The translations under genes were made by a program, and so were the position numbers. The notes beneath the pieces are model-generated. The model had not been told where the DNA came from, made no database searches, and worked only from the letters and a program-made list of their open reading frames with translations. From Gamsiella multidivaricata (lineage: Eukaryota > Mortierellomycota > Mortierellomycetes > Mortierellales > Mortierellaceae), in assembly GCF_025024155.1 (NCBI RefSeq), contig NW_026251748.1, positions 62,001-126,000 on the forward strand: DNA of 64,000 nt, in the 5' to 3' direction. How positions within the stretch are numbered: position 1 is the first letter of the stretch; each line of letters starts with the position of its first letter. Of this stretch, positions 10,994 to 22,420 are shown piece after piece.

Positions 10994-12400
10994 ATGAGCA
11001 TGGAACCCCTCTACCGAGACAAGGACAACTCCCGCTCAACAACGCTCGACGAGGAAAGGAAGGCCACTGCTCATCCTCGACATCATGATCCAGTCCCTTT
11101 GGCACCCCACAATGCTGGTTCACAAAAACCTTCGGCTCGGAATACACCCATGCTGTCCTTTCAGCCGCACCACACAGAAATCTCAACTCATCGGCCCTCT
11201 GTCTCGGGTCGACTTTTTCTTCACATCCCCAAACTTGCTGGTAAACAGTTTCATTTCGTATCACTGGCGCTTCACCTTCGACTCAAGGAATCCATCGCAT
11301 GGACCCGCCAGGATTTGGTCACCTTCAAGATTGAAAAGCGGGACTGGTCACAGACGGTGTGGGACAAAAAGATGGTACTGCCTTATCAGGACCGGCAGGT
11401 AGAGGAAGGAAGCGAACCTTATGTCGCCGTCGTCAAGGAGCCCTCCAAAGGCAAGAACAGGATCGAAATTGCAGCGGATGAATGGCGATGGGAATGGCTT
11501 GTACCTGTTACCGAGAACGAGGTGCGACCAGAAAGCTTTGAAGGTTCGATGGGCAATGTCTGGTATGAACTGGAGGCTAAGTGCTTGTTCCGATGGGACG
11601 ACGTCGATAAAGACGGCAATGTTGAGGCTGCAAAATCTTCTCCGCAGACCCTAGAAACAACATTCGACTCGATGATCGGTAGTGGATCGAATCGGCACAA
11701 TGGATCGGCCTTACTAAAAGGACTCGAAGGTATGGGATGAAATGCCCGAATCGTCTAGAAGCAGAAGCAGTGCAAAGACAAGTGGAACAAACACTTACCA
11801 GGTACAGTATCCATCTTATTTTCATGCGACGTCTGTCAGGATCTTCCAAGAAGGCAAAGTCGTTAGCGCAAGCGCTTGGAAAACTACGCGTCGGCACCAA
11901 GAGCAAAAAAGTGCAGCACGCAGGAGATTTCAAGCTGGGGAACCAACACGAAGAATATGTCAAACGCAGTCTACGCATGAGAGATAACAGCCTTCTGCAG
12001 GACAGCGGGCACGGCGACAACAGTAAGGCTGAGCTCCGGTCTGCGTTCGCAAGAGGGCAGGGCTTACCCCTTTTGGGCGCAGCAGAACCAGATGTTGGTC
12101 ACGCTGCTGAACCCCTTCCGTTTCTGATCCGAAAGATCCTCAAGCTATACTTTATCAAGCCACCGCCGAACACACCCTCCCACGGAGCATTTTTCTTACC
12201 CCCTCCCTCCATGGCGCTCCCTACTCTGCCAGGAACCCGTCGATTGAAGGCTCTTATACCGGGAGCTCGGATCCAAGTCCAGATCCAAGTCCCATCACTC
12301 ATTCCCATTCGAGGATATGCACGAACATCAAGACTGATGCCGGACTCGAAAAAGGGAGGCCTTGTCCTTAACAAAAATAGCGCCCAACAAGTCAATCATC

Positions 12401-12434
<34 letters not shown>

Positions 12435-14916
12435 CCATCACCAGTACCAATATTACCGCCATCACCACAGCGACGATGGATGGAATGTTGATTCGAGATA
12501 TCTGGACAGCTTTCAGGTCGCACTCACGATTCGGAAAGTAACGCAAAAGGAGATTGACAAGAGCGATCTGTTGAAGAAACGATATCAAAATTCTGGTGTA
12601 TCAAGCTCTGTTTCGCCATTTGCCTCATCGAGCGATAACATCAACAGCTTTCTCACTGCAGAAACGGCAGGAGTGCGAAATAGAATGCTGAGTACCAGTA
12701 CGTCGAGCCCCAGCCTCGCTTTTCAGTACAAAGCTAGCGCCGACGATAATACGAAATCCAAGGAAGCAGCTGCCTTTGGTCATCCTCAAGGCGTAAATGG
12801 ATCGAAGCGGACGACATGGAGGAGAGAAATCCGAGTTCGAAAGGTCAAGTGCGAATTTTGGCAAAAGGAAAGTTGTCGCATTCCATCAGATACGTCCGAA
12901 GGCGCCTCCAGAACGATCAAGCATGCGCTGGGACCAGCGTTCACATATTCAGAAAAGGAGCAGGAGCGGGAACGGTCGCGACCATCAACGCAACTGTCAT
13001 CTTATCCTTATCAAACGCAATGTGGACCATCACAACAAACGGCCTCCGTTTCTTGGGATGCCAACGTTGCCGGTAGGGCCCCCGCAGATCAACCGGCTCG
13101 TGAGCGAAAAAACTCGAACGTAGACATGCCACCGTCATCGATCCTGAAGATGAGTAGCAGTTTATCTCTCCAGTCGTCGCCGCTGTCCTCCTCACCTCTA
13201 CGGACATCAATGGTCCCTTATGCATCCAGCCGCCAAGGATCCAATACATCTCTGTACACATCGCCGGCTATTCAGACGATTGCTCAATCATCCATGACCT
13301 CGACCGTACCCCACCCTAATATATCCCAGGCTTCGAGATCCTTTATGCTGCTTATACCCGTGCCGCTGGATTCACCCCAGTTGCGCCAAACATTTACCTG
13401 GCCCTCATCGGATACGCCTTCGCCATTACCCACCAAATACTATGACCCTATTCAGCAGGTTACATCAAGAGGCCTCTCAAATTCTGGCGTCGGAGCGAAT
13501 TATCCAACTTCACAATCTTCATATCAAATGGCTATGGCGGGTACTGCCGCCGATAGTGCTGCTGCTAATGCACCGATATCTAGTTCAGGACTTTCGAACC
13601 CCACGGATGACGCGGCTGCAGATAACACAGACGATCTTCGGCCGATGTCTGCATATCACCATCGCCACTACCATCACTACGATCATTACGGGCAAGTTCC
13701 AAACGCTATCTCAACCCGATCAAGGATTGAGGTCAAGCACTATTTGAGCTTCCGACTCTCTATCGATATGCTTGAGTTTGAAGGAGAGCTGGATCAGGAC
13801 GAAGAACTGGATTTGGAAGCTTACGAGGAGCAGCAACTGCAGCAGCTCAAGAATGTACAGGAGCTCTCTGCATATCGATCCACACCAAGTGTAATCAAGA
13901 CGCCTGCGGCCAGGACTGACAGAGGCGTGTCTCGAAATGGAACAATAGACTCAATCAATAGCGGCATCTCTGTTTCGGCGGCTTCTACGGTATCTGTAAG
14001 CGAAGGCATGCCCAACGTTCAATCCTCCCTGGCGTTCATAAACTCAACTGCAGGGATATTGAATATGGACACAGACTTAGACGACGAAAAAGGAGCCAGT
14101 CCTCGTAACTACCAAGGCCATCACAAGCGTGGAGCGGGCCATCATAGCCACCGAACCAGTCGGAGTAACAGTGTTAGCAGTGACGGGTTGCTGGCCTATC
14201 CGCCTCAGCCTCTGCTCAGTGTGGCATACGACTTCGGACGACGGCGTGGGTCTGGTGCTTCTCAGGGCACGGTGGACAGTTGCAGTAGCGATATCCCAGC
14301 TTCTCATGGCGGCGAATCTGCAGGTTCAGCAGCAGGTCATTTAGCCGGAGCCATTGGCGCGATCAAGAAGAAGGTATCGTCCTCGGGCTTGAACACGATG
14401 GTTAATATGATGACTGGCAAAAACCTTGGCGGTGGAGGACAATCAAAACCACAACAGGGGTTTATACACCACGGCCATGCCTCGGTACTATCTGAAGACG
14501 CTCAATCCCATCAGCACCATCAATCGTCTGCCATTACCGTTCAGAAGTTGAAGGACTTCGTGATCCGAGTGCCAATTACGGTTGTGATCCAAGTCGATGA
14601 CCTCTCTAGCATCGGCACGACCAGCAAAATCGACTGTGAAGACTCTGCAACACACACCGGTAACACTGGGTCGCAAGATGATAGTCGCGACTCAGATGGC
14701 GACGGCACGCCAGGTGCGACAACAGGCTCAGGAGGCAAATGCGGTGTGAACGCAAGCTATGGACCCGATACCACAAACAATCACCAGGCTCAGCACCAAC
14801 AAGATGCGCCAGAAGGAAGCAGTTTCTCTGTACATGTAACTCTGGCAGGCAAAGAAGGAGAGGACGAAGATGCGGAGTACGTGGAGGGATCGTTTATGGC
14901 GGATAGTCATGGCTGA
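10994..14916 (+). CDS. Large arrestin-like protein with polyglutamine tract, 1270 aa
   Basis: Two exons, 10994-11729 and 11840-14916, are joined by a 110-bp intron (GTATGG...GTCAG) that removes an in-frame TGA; phase 1 fits both sides. The N-terminal part looks like an arrestin N-domain beta sandwich: VSGRLFLHIPKLAGKQFHFV, a run of alternating strands, then WEWLVPVTE, RPESFEG, and VWYELEAKCLFRW. That last trio matches the 'P...PPSFEG.G.I.Y.L.A' pattern of fungal arrestin-related proteins. Further strand-like blocks (SFQVALTIRKVTQKEID, HYLSFRLSIDMLEFEGEL, KDFVIRVPITVVIQVDDL) are separated by very long Ser/Gln/His-rich inserts, including 11 uninterrupted CAA codons at 12400-12432. Fungal arrestins recruit Rsp5-type ubiquitin ligases to membrane cargo. 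I see no clear PPxY, so that role is only inferred. Confidence is high that it is a gene, moderate for the family. Confidence 0.72.
12400..12432 (+). repeat. (CAA)11 microsatellite encoding polyglutamine
   Basis: Eleven perfect CAA codons followed by CAC CAT CAC CAG, giving a Q-tract running into a His/Gln stretch inside the arrestin-like protein. Pure CAA without CAG mixing suggests recent slippage, so length may vary between strains. Confidence 0.95.
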
Positions 14917-15004
14917 AGACGGTACCTCGAGTGATATATCTCCGATCTCACGAAATGTGCATAAAACTATATATCCAACGCAATTATGATATGGTCGTCT
15001 GCTG

Positions 15005-16023
15005 TCATGGCATGGGTTCTAGAGCGTACATTTTGACGGCAAATAGCCCTGAGGGAAAACCTTTTTGCACATCGTCCCTCAGCAGCCGGAGTCCCGATTT
15101 TGCAAATATCTCCTTCCAGACTTGGTCCGATCGCGTCATGCTGCTATCTTCCTCGTCGATCACGATCCCGACCTTTGCGTTGTTCTCCTTGATGAAAATC
15201 ATTCCACCTTGTTTCAGGCCCTTTTTGCATCTGTTGAAAAACGCGACAAGGTCATCTACAAAATGAGAAAAAAAGCGAGAACCAAGAGATGAATGTTAGC
15301 AACTATTCATCCGTGACAAATGAAACAACGCTTTAAGCAATCGCGTCTGTCCTTGTCCATGTCCTATCTTCGTACCATCAGTCAAATGCCCTAATACCCA
15401 CTGACACCAAATAACATCAAACCGCCTCTCCCAGTCCGTGCCCTCAAACATCACATTCTGCAGACCCGAGCAGCGGACTTCACCGACTTTTCCAGACTCG
15501 ATCTCGCTCTTCAGGTACTCCTCCTTTGCTTGCTTTACAAATAAGGCACTGTTCTCAACCAGATCAACATGGTCAAAGGCCTTGATCAGCACCTGCTTCG
15601 TTACACGACCAATACCCGCTCCGCAATCAAGCACACGAGAGGGTCCTGATCCCGGCAACGGGAGTTTCTGACGTTTTGTAGACACAGCTGCTGATCCTGA
15701 CCCTGATCCTGACTCCGATTTGGTATTAGAAGGATTGATAATCGAGGAGGCTGTAGAGGATGTTGGTGGAGTCACAAATTCCGAGAGAAATCGGAGAGAT
15801 GAGACAGCGTCGGGGCGCGCGAGCTGGCCCAGGCCGCCCAGCATGCCATTGATGGTCGCAGGGACTGTGTCCCAATACTTTTCAGCGTCTGTGTACCATG
15901 TTGGGGACTCTGTGGGCTATGTTGTTGTAGGGCGAGGAGACAGAGTATGACCCAGGTTAGGACCCTCTCTTGACACTTGCATGCTTGAGTATAATCATAC
16001 AAGCGATCCAGTTTTTCATCCAT
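15005..16023 (-). CDS. NTMT1: Alpha-N-terminal protein methyltransferase (NTMT1/Tae1 type)
   Basis: Methylates the alpha-amino group of proteins starting X-Pro-Lys after Met removal; in yeast Tae1 acts on ribosomal proteins uL11 and uS12-type substrates. Exons on minus: 16023-15964, 15916-15376 and 15255-15005, total 852 nt, 283 residues. The family start signature is present: WYTDAEKYWDTVPATINGML, then GGLG. SAM motif I is RVLDCGAGIGRVTKQVL. Later motifs are DHVDLVENSALFVKQAK, then FDVIWCQWVLGHLTD, then CKKGLKQGGMIFIKEN. The first donor (AGG|GTCCTAAC) gives a 47-bp intron and is the least certain junction. Family members are 230-280 residues; the extra length is a Ser/Gly insert around codons 45-80. 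The gene is divergent from the mitochondrial-protein gene at 16249 and convergent with the arrestin-like gene, 88 bp away. Confidence 0.92.
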
Positions 16024-16248
16024 GCTCTCTCATTCGCAACCCCAGTTCAGTGCTGCTACGTGCCTCCATTATGCTTTCTGTCGGTATGTTGCAAGTGAAG
16101 AGGTCTTTGGGAGCAGAAAAGTGACTAGACAATTGGCACTGTTTACTTCAATCACGGGAATTGCCATTGAGTTTGAAAACATAAAGATCATCCTTGAAGC
16201 AGAACTTCATCGTCCTCCCCGCACCTCCAACTAAACCGACTTGTCGCT
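16024..16248. promoter_or_regulatory. Shared divergent promoter, NTMT1 and mitochondrial protein
   Basis: Only 225 bp separate the two start codons, so both promoters must lie here or overlap the genes. No TATA-like element was singled out. Confidence 0.6.
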
Positions 16249-17292
16249 ATGCTCAAAAAGACATTCTCGTCGGCGCTCCCTGCCATTGAGCGCCACCAGC
16301 AACAGCAGCAAGCCCGCGCGTTTTCCGTTTCGACCTTGCGCCAGGAACAGGAGAAACACGGCGAAAACAACCAAGACACGGCTTCCAACAAGAGGGCACC
16401 TTATCGCACGGCACGCTATCTCCTTGAGATCGCAGAGCGTCAGCAGAGGGGCCGTGGCAATTTCCGAGATGGACCGGGCCCAACTGCAGGGGCCCCTGAT
16501 CGTCGTTCCAACTTTAGACGTTCACCCAGGTCTTCAGGCGAGGAGTCTTCAAACAACACCAGCGGCAACAGGGCTTCCGGCTCTCGCTTCCAGCCTCAAC
16601 CCACAATTGCCTATAACACTACCAAGGAGCTGCAGTTTGCTGACAAAATCGATTGGGAAGTCACATCCGTCACTTCGTCTCGTCCTCTTTACGCCAACGT
16701 TGCTGCCGGTCGCGGGATGATTGCACCCCTCGGAACTGCTGCCATAAACAGCACCGACTACAACCCAATTCTTCCAGGCACAGTCTTTTCGGCGCATGTT
16801 ACAGGTGTCCGTGCCGACGGCGATCTTGATCCCGAAGTGGAACAGGGTCTGATCCAGGACTTGGCGGCGATCCAAGACGATAAGGACAAGGATCATCGTA
16901 AGAAATCGGACGTCTCGGTCGAGAACCAGCCGTTCTTGCTCCGCATGACACAGAACTATCAAGAGATCATCAACCCTCGCAACGCCATTAACCGGTTCAA
17001 CAACGGAAAACTGGGTCATGTCGCTAACATCAAGTATGAGACAGGATCAGACGAGGTCAGCGGTACAGGCGACCAGCAAGCAGAGAAGTCGTGGAAGCGT
17101 TTGGAGCGTTTGGGAGGCGATTATACCAGACCAAGTGCTCCCTTTTCATTACTGAGATCGAGCAAGGGTGGCGAGAACGGTCAGGTGTTGCTGAGTAACG
17201 TTAGCCAGCTGATTGGCCAGAACCAGAGCATAGGATTGGAGGATAAGAAGAAGTTTCTGAAGGCGGTCGAGAAGGGTTTGGGTGGATATTAA
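16249..17292 (+). CDS. Predicted mitochondrial protein of unknown function, 347 aa
   Basis: Intronless. The N-terminus MLKKTFSSALPAIERHQQQQ then QARAFSVSTLRQEQ is rich in Arg/Ser/Ala, lacks acidic residues early, and has an RAFS step typical of mitochondrial presequence cleavage. The middle (about 45-115) is Arg/Gln/Asn-rich and probably disordered. The ordered part starts at about 120 (TIAYNTTKELQFADKIDWEV) and includes YNPILPGTVFSAHVTGV. It ends with a helical, Lys-rich tail (NVSQLIGQNQSIGLEDKKKF, then LKAVEKGLGGY). The charged character and C-terminal helix would suit a mitoribosome-associated or RNA-binding protein, but I recognise no family and do not assign one. The gene shares its promoter with NTMT1 and converges on the XRCC4-like gene 130 bp downstream. 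Confidence 0.78.
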   Translation: MLKKTFSSALPAIERHQQQQQARAFSVSTLRQEQEKHGENNQDTASNKRAPYRTARYLLEIAERQQRGRGNFRDGPGPTAGAPDRRSNFRRSPRSSGEESSNNTSGNRASGSRFQPQPTIAYNTTKELQFADKIDWEVTSVTSSRPLYANVAAGRGMIAPLGTAAINSTDYNPILPGTVFSAHVTGVRADGDLDPEVEQGLIQDLAAIQDDKDKDHRKKSDVSVENQPFLLRMTQNYQEIINPRNAINRFNNGKLGHVANIKYETGSDEVSGTGDQQAEKSWKRLERLGGDYTRPSAPFSLLRSSKGGENGQVLLSNVSQLIGQNQSIGLEDKKKFLKAVEKGLGGY

Positions 17293-17422
17293 CATTGTGA
17301 CCGGGACCAAGGGAGCGATACGAAAATTATACATAGACAGATCGCGATTTGCATTAAAAAAAAAAAAATCTTATACAACTAATGCTGACTAGCGATGGTA
17401 CAACACAGTGGCGAACGCTGCC

Positions 17423-18951
17423 TTATTCATCATCCTCATCGTCGTCGTCGTCGTCACTCCCGAATTCTGTTCCCTTTGCCACGACGCCCCTAGATACGAA
17501 TTACAAATAGATATATAAATGAGCAACAGAAATGAAGCAAGTAATGGCATACACACCAGAAGGATAGCAAAACAGAGCAGCCACCCACCTTTTCATACGC
17601 GGGTTCAGAGCGCTGACGCCCTTACGTTTTTTGAGGAGCTGTTCCTTCACCATCATGGCCATCTGTGCGTTCTTTGACTTGGGTCGACCGCTCGCTGCTC
17701 CCAGACCGCCTTGAGACACTAGGTAAGAAAGAGGAGGGACCAGGGGAGTGCAATTCATGTTAATGATGCTGCGGACAAAACTAGTACTATAATTCATGCA
17801 CTCCCACTAGTATCATTAATCGCTTTCGTGTCCTAGAGCCTTACTATTGTTCGCTTTGAGAGCGTTGGCATGCAGCCTTTCGATTTCCTGTTTCAGCTCT
17901 GCATTTTCAGTCTTGAGATTATCGCGCTCCAACTTCAGATCATCATAGTTCCTGTCCCCTCTTCCTGCACCATTCCTATCCCCTGCAGTCTCGGCGTTCG
18001 TAGTAGTTGTTGATCCTACGCTGCCAATTAGATGGGGAGCTAGCTTGGTTCCTAAATCTTTCGAGTCCATAAGACTGCATCCGCGAGCCTGAATATATTT
18101 TGTGCACTATAATTCATACCGGAGGTCTTCATGTGTTAAAACTCGCACGTCCTCCTCCAGTCCTTGGAGGAAGAGAATGAATAGGGACAACAAGAATAAA
18201 AATAAAACAGTAAAAAATGCCGCTTGCCTCAAACATGAACTCGCTGAGCTTTTCGCCACGGGTCGCATGATTGACAGGAAACATTTCGATTTCTATCGTT
18301 TCGAGCGCACTCTGGCTGCTGCCCGTCCGTGAGTGTACATCGTTATCAACAATGAGCTTGCATTCTCTGGGGTTCGTGTCCACAATATGGAAATATCCCT
18401 CAAGGATTGCCTTCTTGAACCGTCTTGCAAAGAATGACCAGTCCTTATCTCCTGTCGTGGTCAGCTAATGCCCGTATAAACATACTCAGACCTATATTAG
18501 CGTCGTATGAACAACCAGTCGCCTTCGTTTCGTCTTCTCTGCGAAATTTTTTAAGAGACAATTGGGATAGGAATGTCTTACGAGATCGTTGAGATCGTCA
18601 CGTCTGTATTCGCGCTCGAAATAGGTCTTGCCTGTAAATGCGCTTAGAACCCAGCCTCCGGCCTCATCTTCGTCGACATGGTCGTCAGAGGCTAAATGAA
18701 CTTGGGAATAAAAGATGGTCTTTCCGGTGGTGGAATGCGTCAACTGCACAAGCTGATGCAGCTCAAAGAGAGGCCAGTATTTTGACATGGAAGAGCAAAA
18801 AGAACTTGGGATGGGAAGAAAGAGACGATCAAGAAGAAGCGGGCCTGTCACAACTTGATTTGGTGGCGAACCTTGTTTTCAGGAACGCGTCTGATTTTTA
18901 GTCTCAGACCCACACACATAGCAAAGCAACATACAAATGCTCATGAGACAT
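17423..18951 (-). CDS. XRCC4-like protein (candidate NHEJ factor), 324 aa
   Basis: Eight exons fit on minus: 18951-18935, 18890-18855, 18804-18582, 18464-18228, 18154-18120, 18074-17845, 17718-17589 and 17489-17423; the total of 975 nt keeps frame. The predicted protein has a beta-rich head (TGKTIFYSQVHL, GGWVLSAFTG) and helical FFARRFKKAILEGYFHIVD. Next come two strands with ETIEIEMFPV and the helix EKLSEFMFE, then a coiled coil (LKLERDNLKTENAELKQEIE, then RLHA). The tail is basic then acidic (LLKKRKGVSALNPRMKRGVV, ending in poly-Asp/Glu). Head, short helical linker, coiled coil and disordered tail with a length near 330 residues match XRCC4, the scaffold of DNA ligase IV in end joining. Primary identity is weak, so this is fold-level inference. 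Junctions at exons 4-5 need a GC donor and are uncertain. Confidence 0.45.
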
Positions 18952-19409
18952 TGTGGAAGTTGACTGTATTGTAGATTATATTATGTTTTTTTTATCTTAC
19001 TATTTGGCAATGTACTTTTGTAGGCGAGACAAGAAAACGATGGTGCGTTCTAACGTAGTAGGATAAATAATCAAAAACAAAAACGGAGCGGAACAAAACC
19101 AAGAAACGAGAAATGGGTACTTACACATCGATGGTATAAAAGAAACAAGGAAAAGTAATCTAAGCTAAATGTACAGAAGAGCGACTCCAATTAAAGATGT
19201 AAGACTATGTAAAAGAAGAACGGAATGAAAGACAAGACAAAAAAGCAAGAACGAGAAATCAAAATGAAAGGAAAGCAAGTTGATAAAATAAAAATCAATG
19301 GGCAGGTCGGTATTAATGGTTTGTTCAAGGAGCAACGGTCAGTGTAGAGAAAAGGAGGGATTGCGATAACACAAAGGAATACTCCAGCAAAAGAGCACAA
19401 AGCACTCTT
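18952..19409. other. Intergenic between two minus-strand genes
   Basis: Purine-rich, A-heavy spacer of 458 bp. It should hold the promoter of the XRCC4-like gene and the 3' region of the GATA/PHD gene. No further feature was seen. Confidence 0.45.
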
Positions 19410-21955
19410 TTACTTGGATCGTGCAGGGGACGTCTCGCCAGGGATCGATGTCCTCATTCCACGGGAACGGCCTGTCTCGACCGCAGAACCGGCTGCGGCC
19501 AGGGGAGCAGGCGAGGCCGTCGTTATAACAGGTTTTGGAGTTGACATCAGAGGCAGGCGTTTCTTGGGAAGCTCAACACACACGCGACGCTTCTTGACGT
19601 TCTCCTTGCAGGCCTCGTCGCAGAACCAAGGCTTGTCCGACAAGGCAATGTCATCAGAAATGACGGTTTCACCGTGGCACTTTTGATGGAAGGCCTTGGG
19701 GCATCCCTCGCAGCGGACCATAATGTTACCCGCGGTTGATTCTTGAGATTGGCAACCATGGCAGACTATAATAATATAAAAAATATATATGACAACAATT
19801 CGATAAGAAAAGCGCAATTGAACCAATAAATAGGACAATACAGCGGCAGATAGGACCTAGAAGTACTTACAGTGCTGAAGAACTGGGCGGATACGCTGAT
19901 CGACTGTCTCGTGTGCGTAGCTGGTCAAGTCGAGACGAGGCAACTTGCAAGCGAAGCCATAGCCCTTGAAGTCACAGCCGTGCTTGTTGCAGAGAGTACG
20001 CTTTCCCCATGGACCGGGGCGCCAGTTAACACCCTCGGTTGTTCCACAGTACCGGCACCAGTCAATGTTGGCCTTGGTCAAGATCTGGAAAAGTGTGGGC
20101 GTCTTAGACTGTTTAGGTTCGCAAGATGCCTTGGTGGCAGGAGTAGCCGCGTTGCAGAAAGAAGCAGATGTAGAGGGGACGGTTGCTGACTGCTTCTTCT
20201 CGAGATGGGTCATCTGCGCCTTCAGGGGCTCCTTGGCATCAGCCGCCTTAGCTCTAACCTTCTTGACAGATGCCCGCTCAATCTCCTCCAGACTAGGACC
20301 GTGCCAGGTGCCGCGACGTCTACATGTTTGGAACCGTGCATGTGAAAAGCGAAACGTTAGTTTCAAAGATAAAGGGATAAATTACATTGTGTCAACTGGC
20401 CTAAGATGTACCTGACAGGCTGATAGTCCTCGACATCAGAGATATCGGAGTCGCTATCATCGCTCGAACTCATAGCGTCGATCTGCATCTGGTTCCCAGA
20501 ATGGTAACCGAAATCGGCCTCATCATCTGAGGAAGAATAGTTGTCCTCAGAGAGGTAAGCGCTGTGACCCATCTCCTGATCGGCCTCTACCACAAACAGG
20601 TCTGAAGGCACAGCCTCAGCAACCACGTTCTCAGCGACACCAGCCTTGCGCTCCTCCTCGTCCTCTTCCTCATCATCATCAGAGTGGTCTAGCTCTGGGT
20701 GATAGTCATATTCTTCGTGTGTAGGGGGAGCAAAGCAGACGATCTCCGGCAAGGAAGGAGAAGTGGGTGTCAAATGGCGGACGTGACGCATCTGGAAGAG
20801 AGACCGCCTTTGGGTCATGAAATAACCAGCGGTCGATTCAGCGTCGCTCAACTCTGCGACGTCATCATCGCCAGCATTGGATGCTGGGGGCGAGGCAGGA
20901 GTCTCCGACATCAATTCATCGGAGAGCATTCTCCTCCGCTTAGTCGTGCAAATGCCTCCCAGCAAGAACGCGTCAGAGTTGCTGAGGAAATCATAAGAGT
21001 GCTTGCGGGCGTTGCACACTGGAGGCGTTGGTAGACTGGCCATGGCAGCAAAATCTCTGGCATCGCAAATAGAGACCGGGATGAACATAGGCCTCTTCAT
21101 ATCCACGATGATGTTGGCAGCGTCTATGATGCAAAAGGCCATACATGTAGAACAATTTGGATCAGGAATAGGCAGGATATTACTAGGAGAACTAGGGGGA
21201 CGATGCGTGCGGCAAACGAGAAAGGGGATATAAACGGGAGTCGAGCGAGGGGAGGGGAGCACGGATGCATAAGGAGCAGTGCCATTTCAGAAACGAAGCA
21301 GGCGGCAGAAGGATGAATTGAGGGGATGGCGTACACGATATAAAGACAGAATCACCAAGAATCGTAAACTGAATGTGGGGGGGACGAGTTCAAAAATATG
21401 AAAATTACCATCACAAGCAGGCGTGGTTTCTTCCGAGGGCTCTTGCTGCTCGGGGAGGGGCTGCTCGCTGCCCTCCTCGACAGTATAGAGCTCATCCTCA
21501 GCGTCGTTCTCCATGAAAGGAGACATGGGCGTCATAGGGGTCGAGAAGCAGCTCTGCTGTTCCTCCTGCTGAGAGGGTGTGCTGAACCCAGAGTCCGAGT
21601 CGCTATCAAAACTGCTTGACGACGACTCGTTCAGGTACAGCTCCACGTCGTCGTAGAGCATGGTCGAGGATAGGAAGACATCGTTGATGACATTCTTGGG
21701 TTGACAGCTGCCATCAAAGGAGATGGTGGGCTGGGCGGTGTTCGAGTATACTACAGAGGGCGGGGAGAGGTCCTTGGCGAGGACCCCTGTTGGGGCTGCA
21801 AGGGCCGGTGATGAGGGGACAGGTGTGACGATATTGGCCCAGGGGTTGATGCTGTCGTTCAGGGACATGGCTGGGGAGGGAAGTGGGGAGACTATCGTCG
21901 CTGCGGCTGCAGCAAAGTGATGGTTATGGTATGCGATATGGGTTTTGGACATCAT
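19410..21955 (-). CDS. GATA-like zinc finger plus PHD finger nuclear protein, 687 aa
   Basis: Four exons, 21955-21409, 21123-20412, 20319-19871 and 19765-19410, all GT-AG with matching phases (2064 nt). Residues 1-420 are Ser/Pro/acidic and probably disordered, with blocks such as SSSSSFDSDSDSGFSTP, KRRRMLSDELM and DDDEEEDEEERKAG. A zinc finger at about 507-540 reads DWCRYCGTTEGVNWRPG, then GKRTLCNKHGCDFKGYGF. It resembles a GATA finger (C-x2-C-x18-C-x2-H), but His stands where the fourth Cys is expected, with another Cys two residues on. Exon 4 encodes a PHD-type C4HC3 finger: CHGC, then CEGCPKAFHQKC, then WFCDEAC. The pair suggests a chromatin-associated regulator that reads histone tails. 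I do not know a named orthologue. The alternative start at 21952 differs by one residue. Confidence 0.85.
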
Positions 21956-22420
21956 GATGCGATGGTATGTATTGTATATGTGCGCGTGTAGTGTGATGAG
22001 TGTCTCTAGTCTTGGAGCAAGAAGAGTAAGCTGAGGGAAATGAAAAATAAAATAAGAAAAGAGAGTTGTGAGCGCGCGCGGGGATATGAGAGAGGGGGAG
22101 AGGAAGGAAGGGCTGAGGAGGGGGTAGGTATTTTGATGAGGGTGTGAGAGCGTGCGAGAGAGGGGGTGTCAAGCAAAGGGAGGAGGGGGTTGACGAGAGG
22201 GAGAGAAAAGGATAGAGAGAGAAGAGAAGGAAGAAAGGAAAAGCAAAGAGGGAGCGAGAGAAAAGAAGTGTGTAATCGTCCAACGATTGACGGTCGACTA
22301 CAAGGGCAGGAGAACAGGGCAACGCTGTTTTTTCTATTTCTATACTACCATGGATAATGGACGAAGGAATGAATGAATGGGATGGGACACTGCACCTTGA
22401 AAGAGGGGAGGGAGGGCTGG
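21956..22420 (-). promoter_or_regulatory. Purine-rich (pyrimidine-rich on coding strand) promoter/5' UTR of GATA/PHD gene
   Basis: From about 22020 to 22290 the plus strand is almost all G and A (GAGAGGGGGAGAGGAAGG-type), that is C/T-rich on the transcribed gene's sense strand. Similar tracts precede other genes in the window. Frames translated across it are low-complexity and not called. Confidence 0.5.

Noticed and set aside
11737..11839. Start of the 1059-codon frame at 11737 as a separate gene
   Set aside because: The first 34 codons are intron sequence; splicing 11729 to 11840 joins it in frame to the upstream arrestin-like exon.
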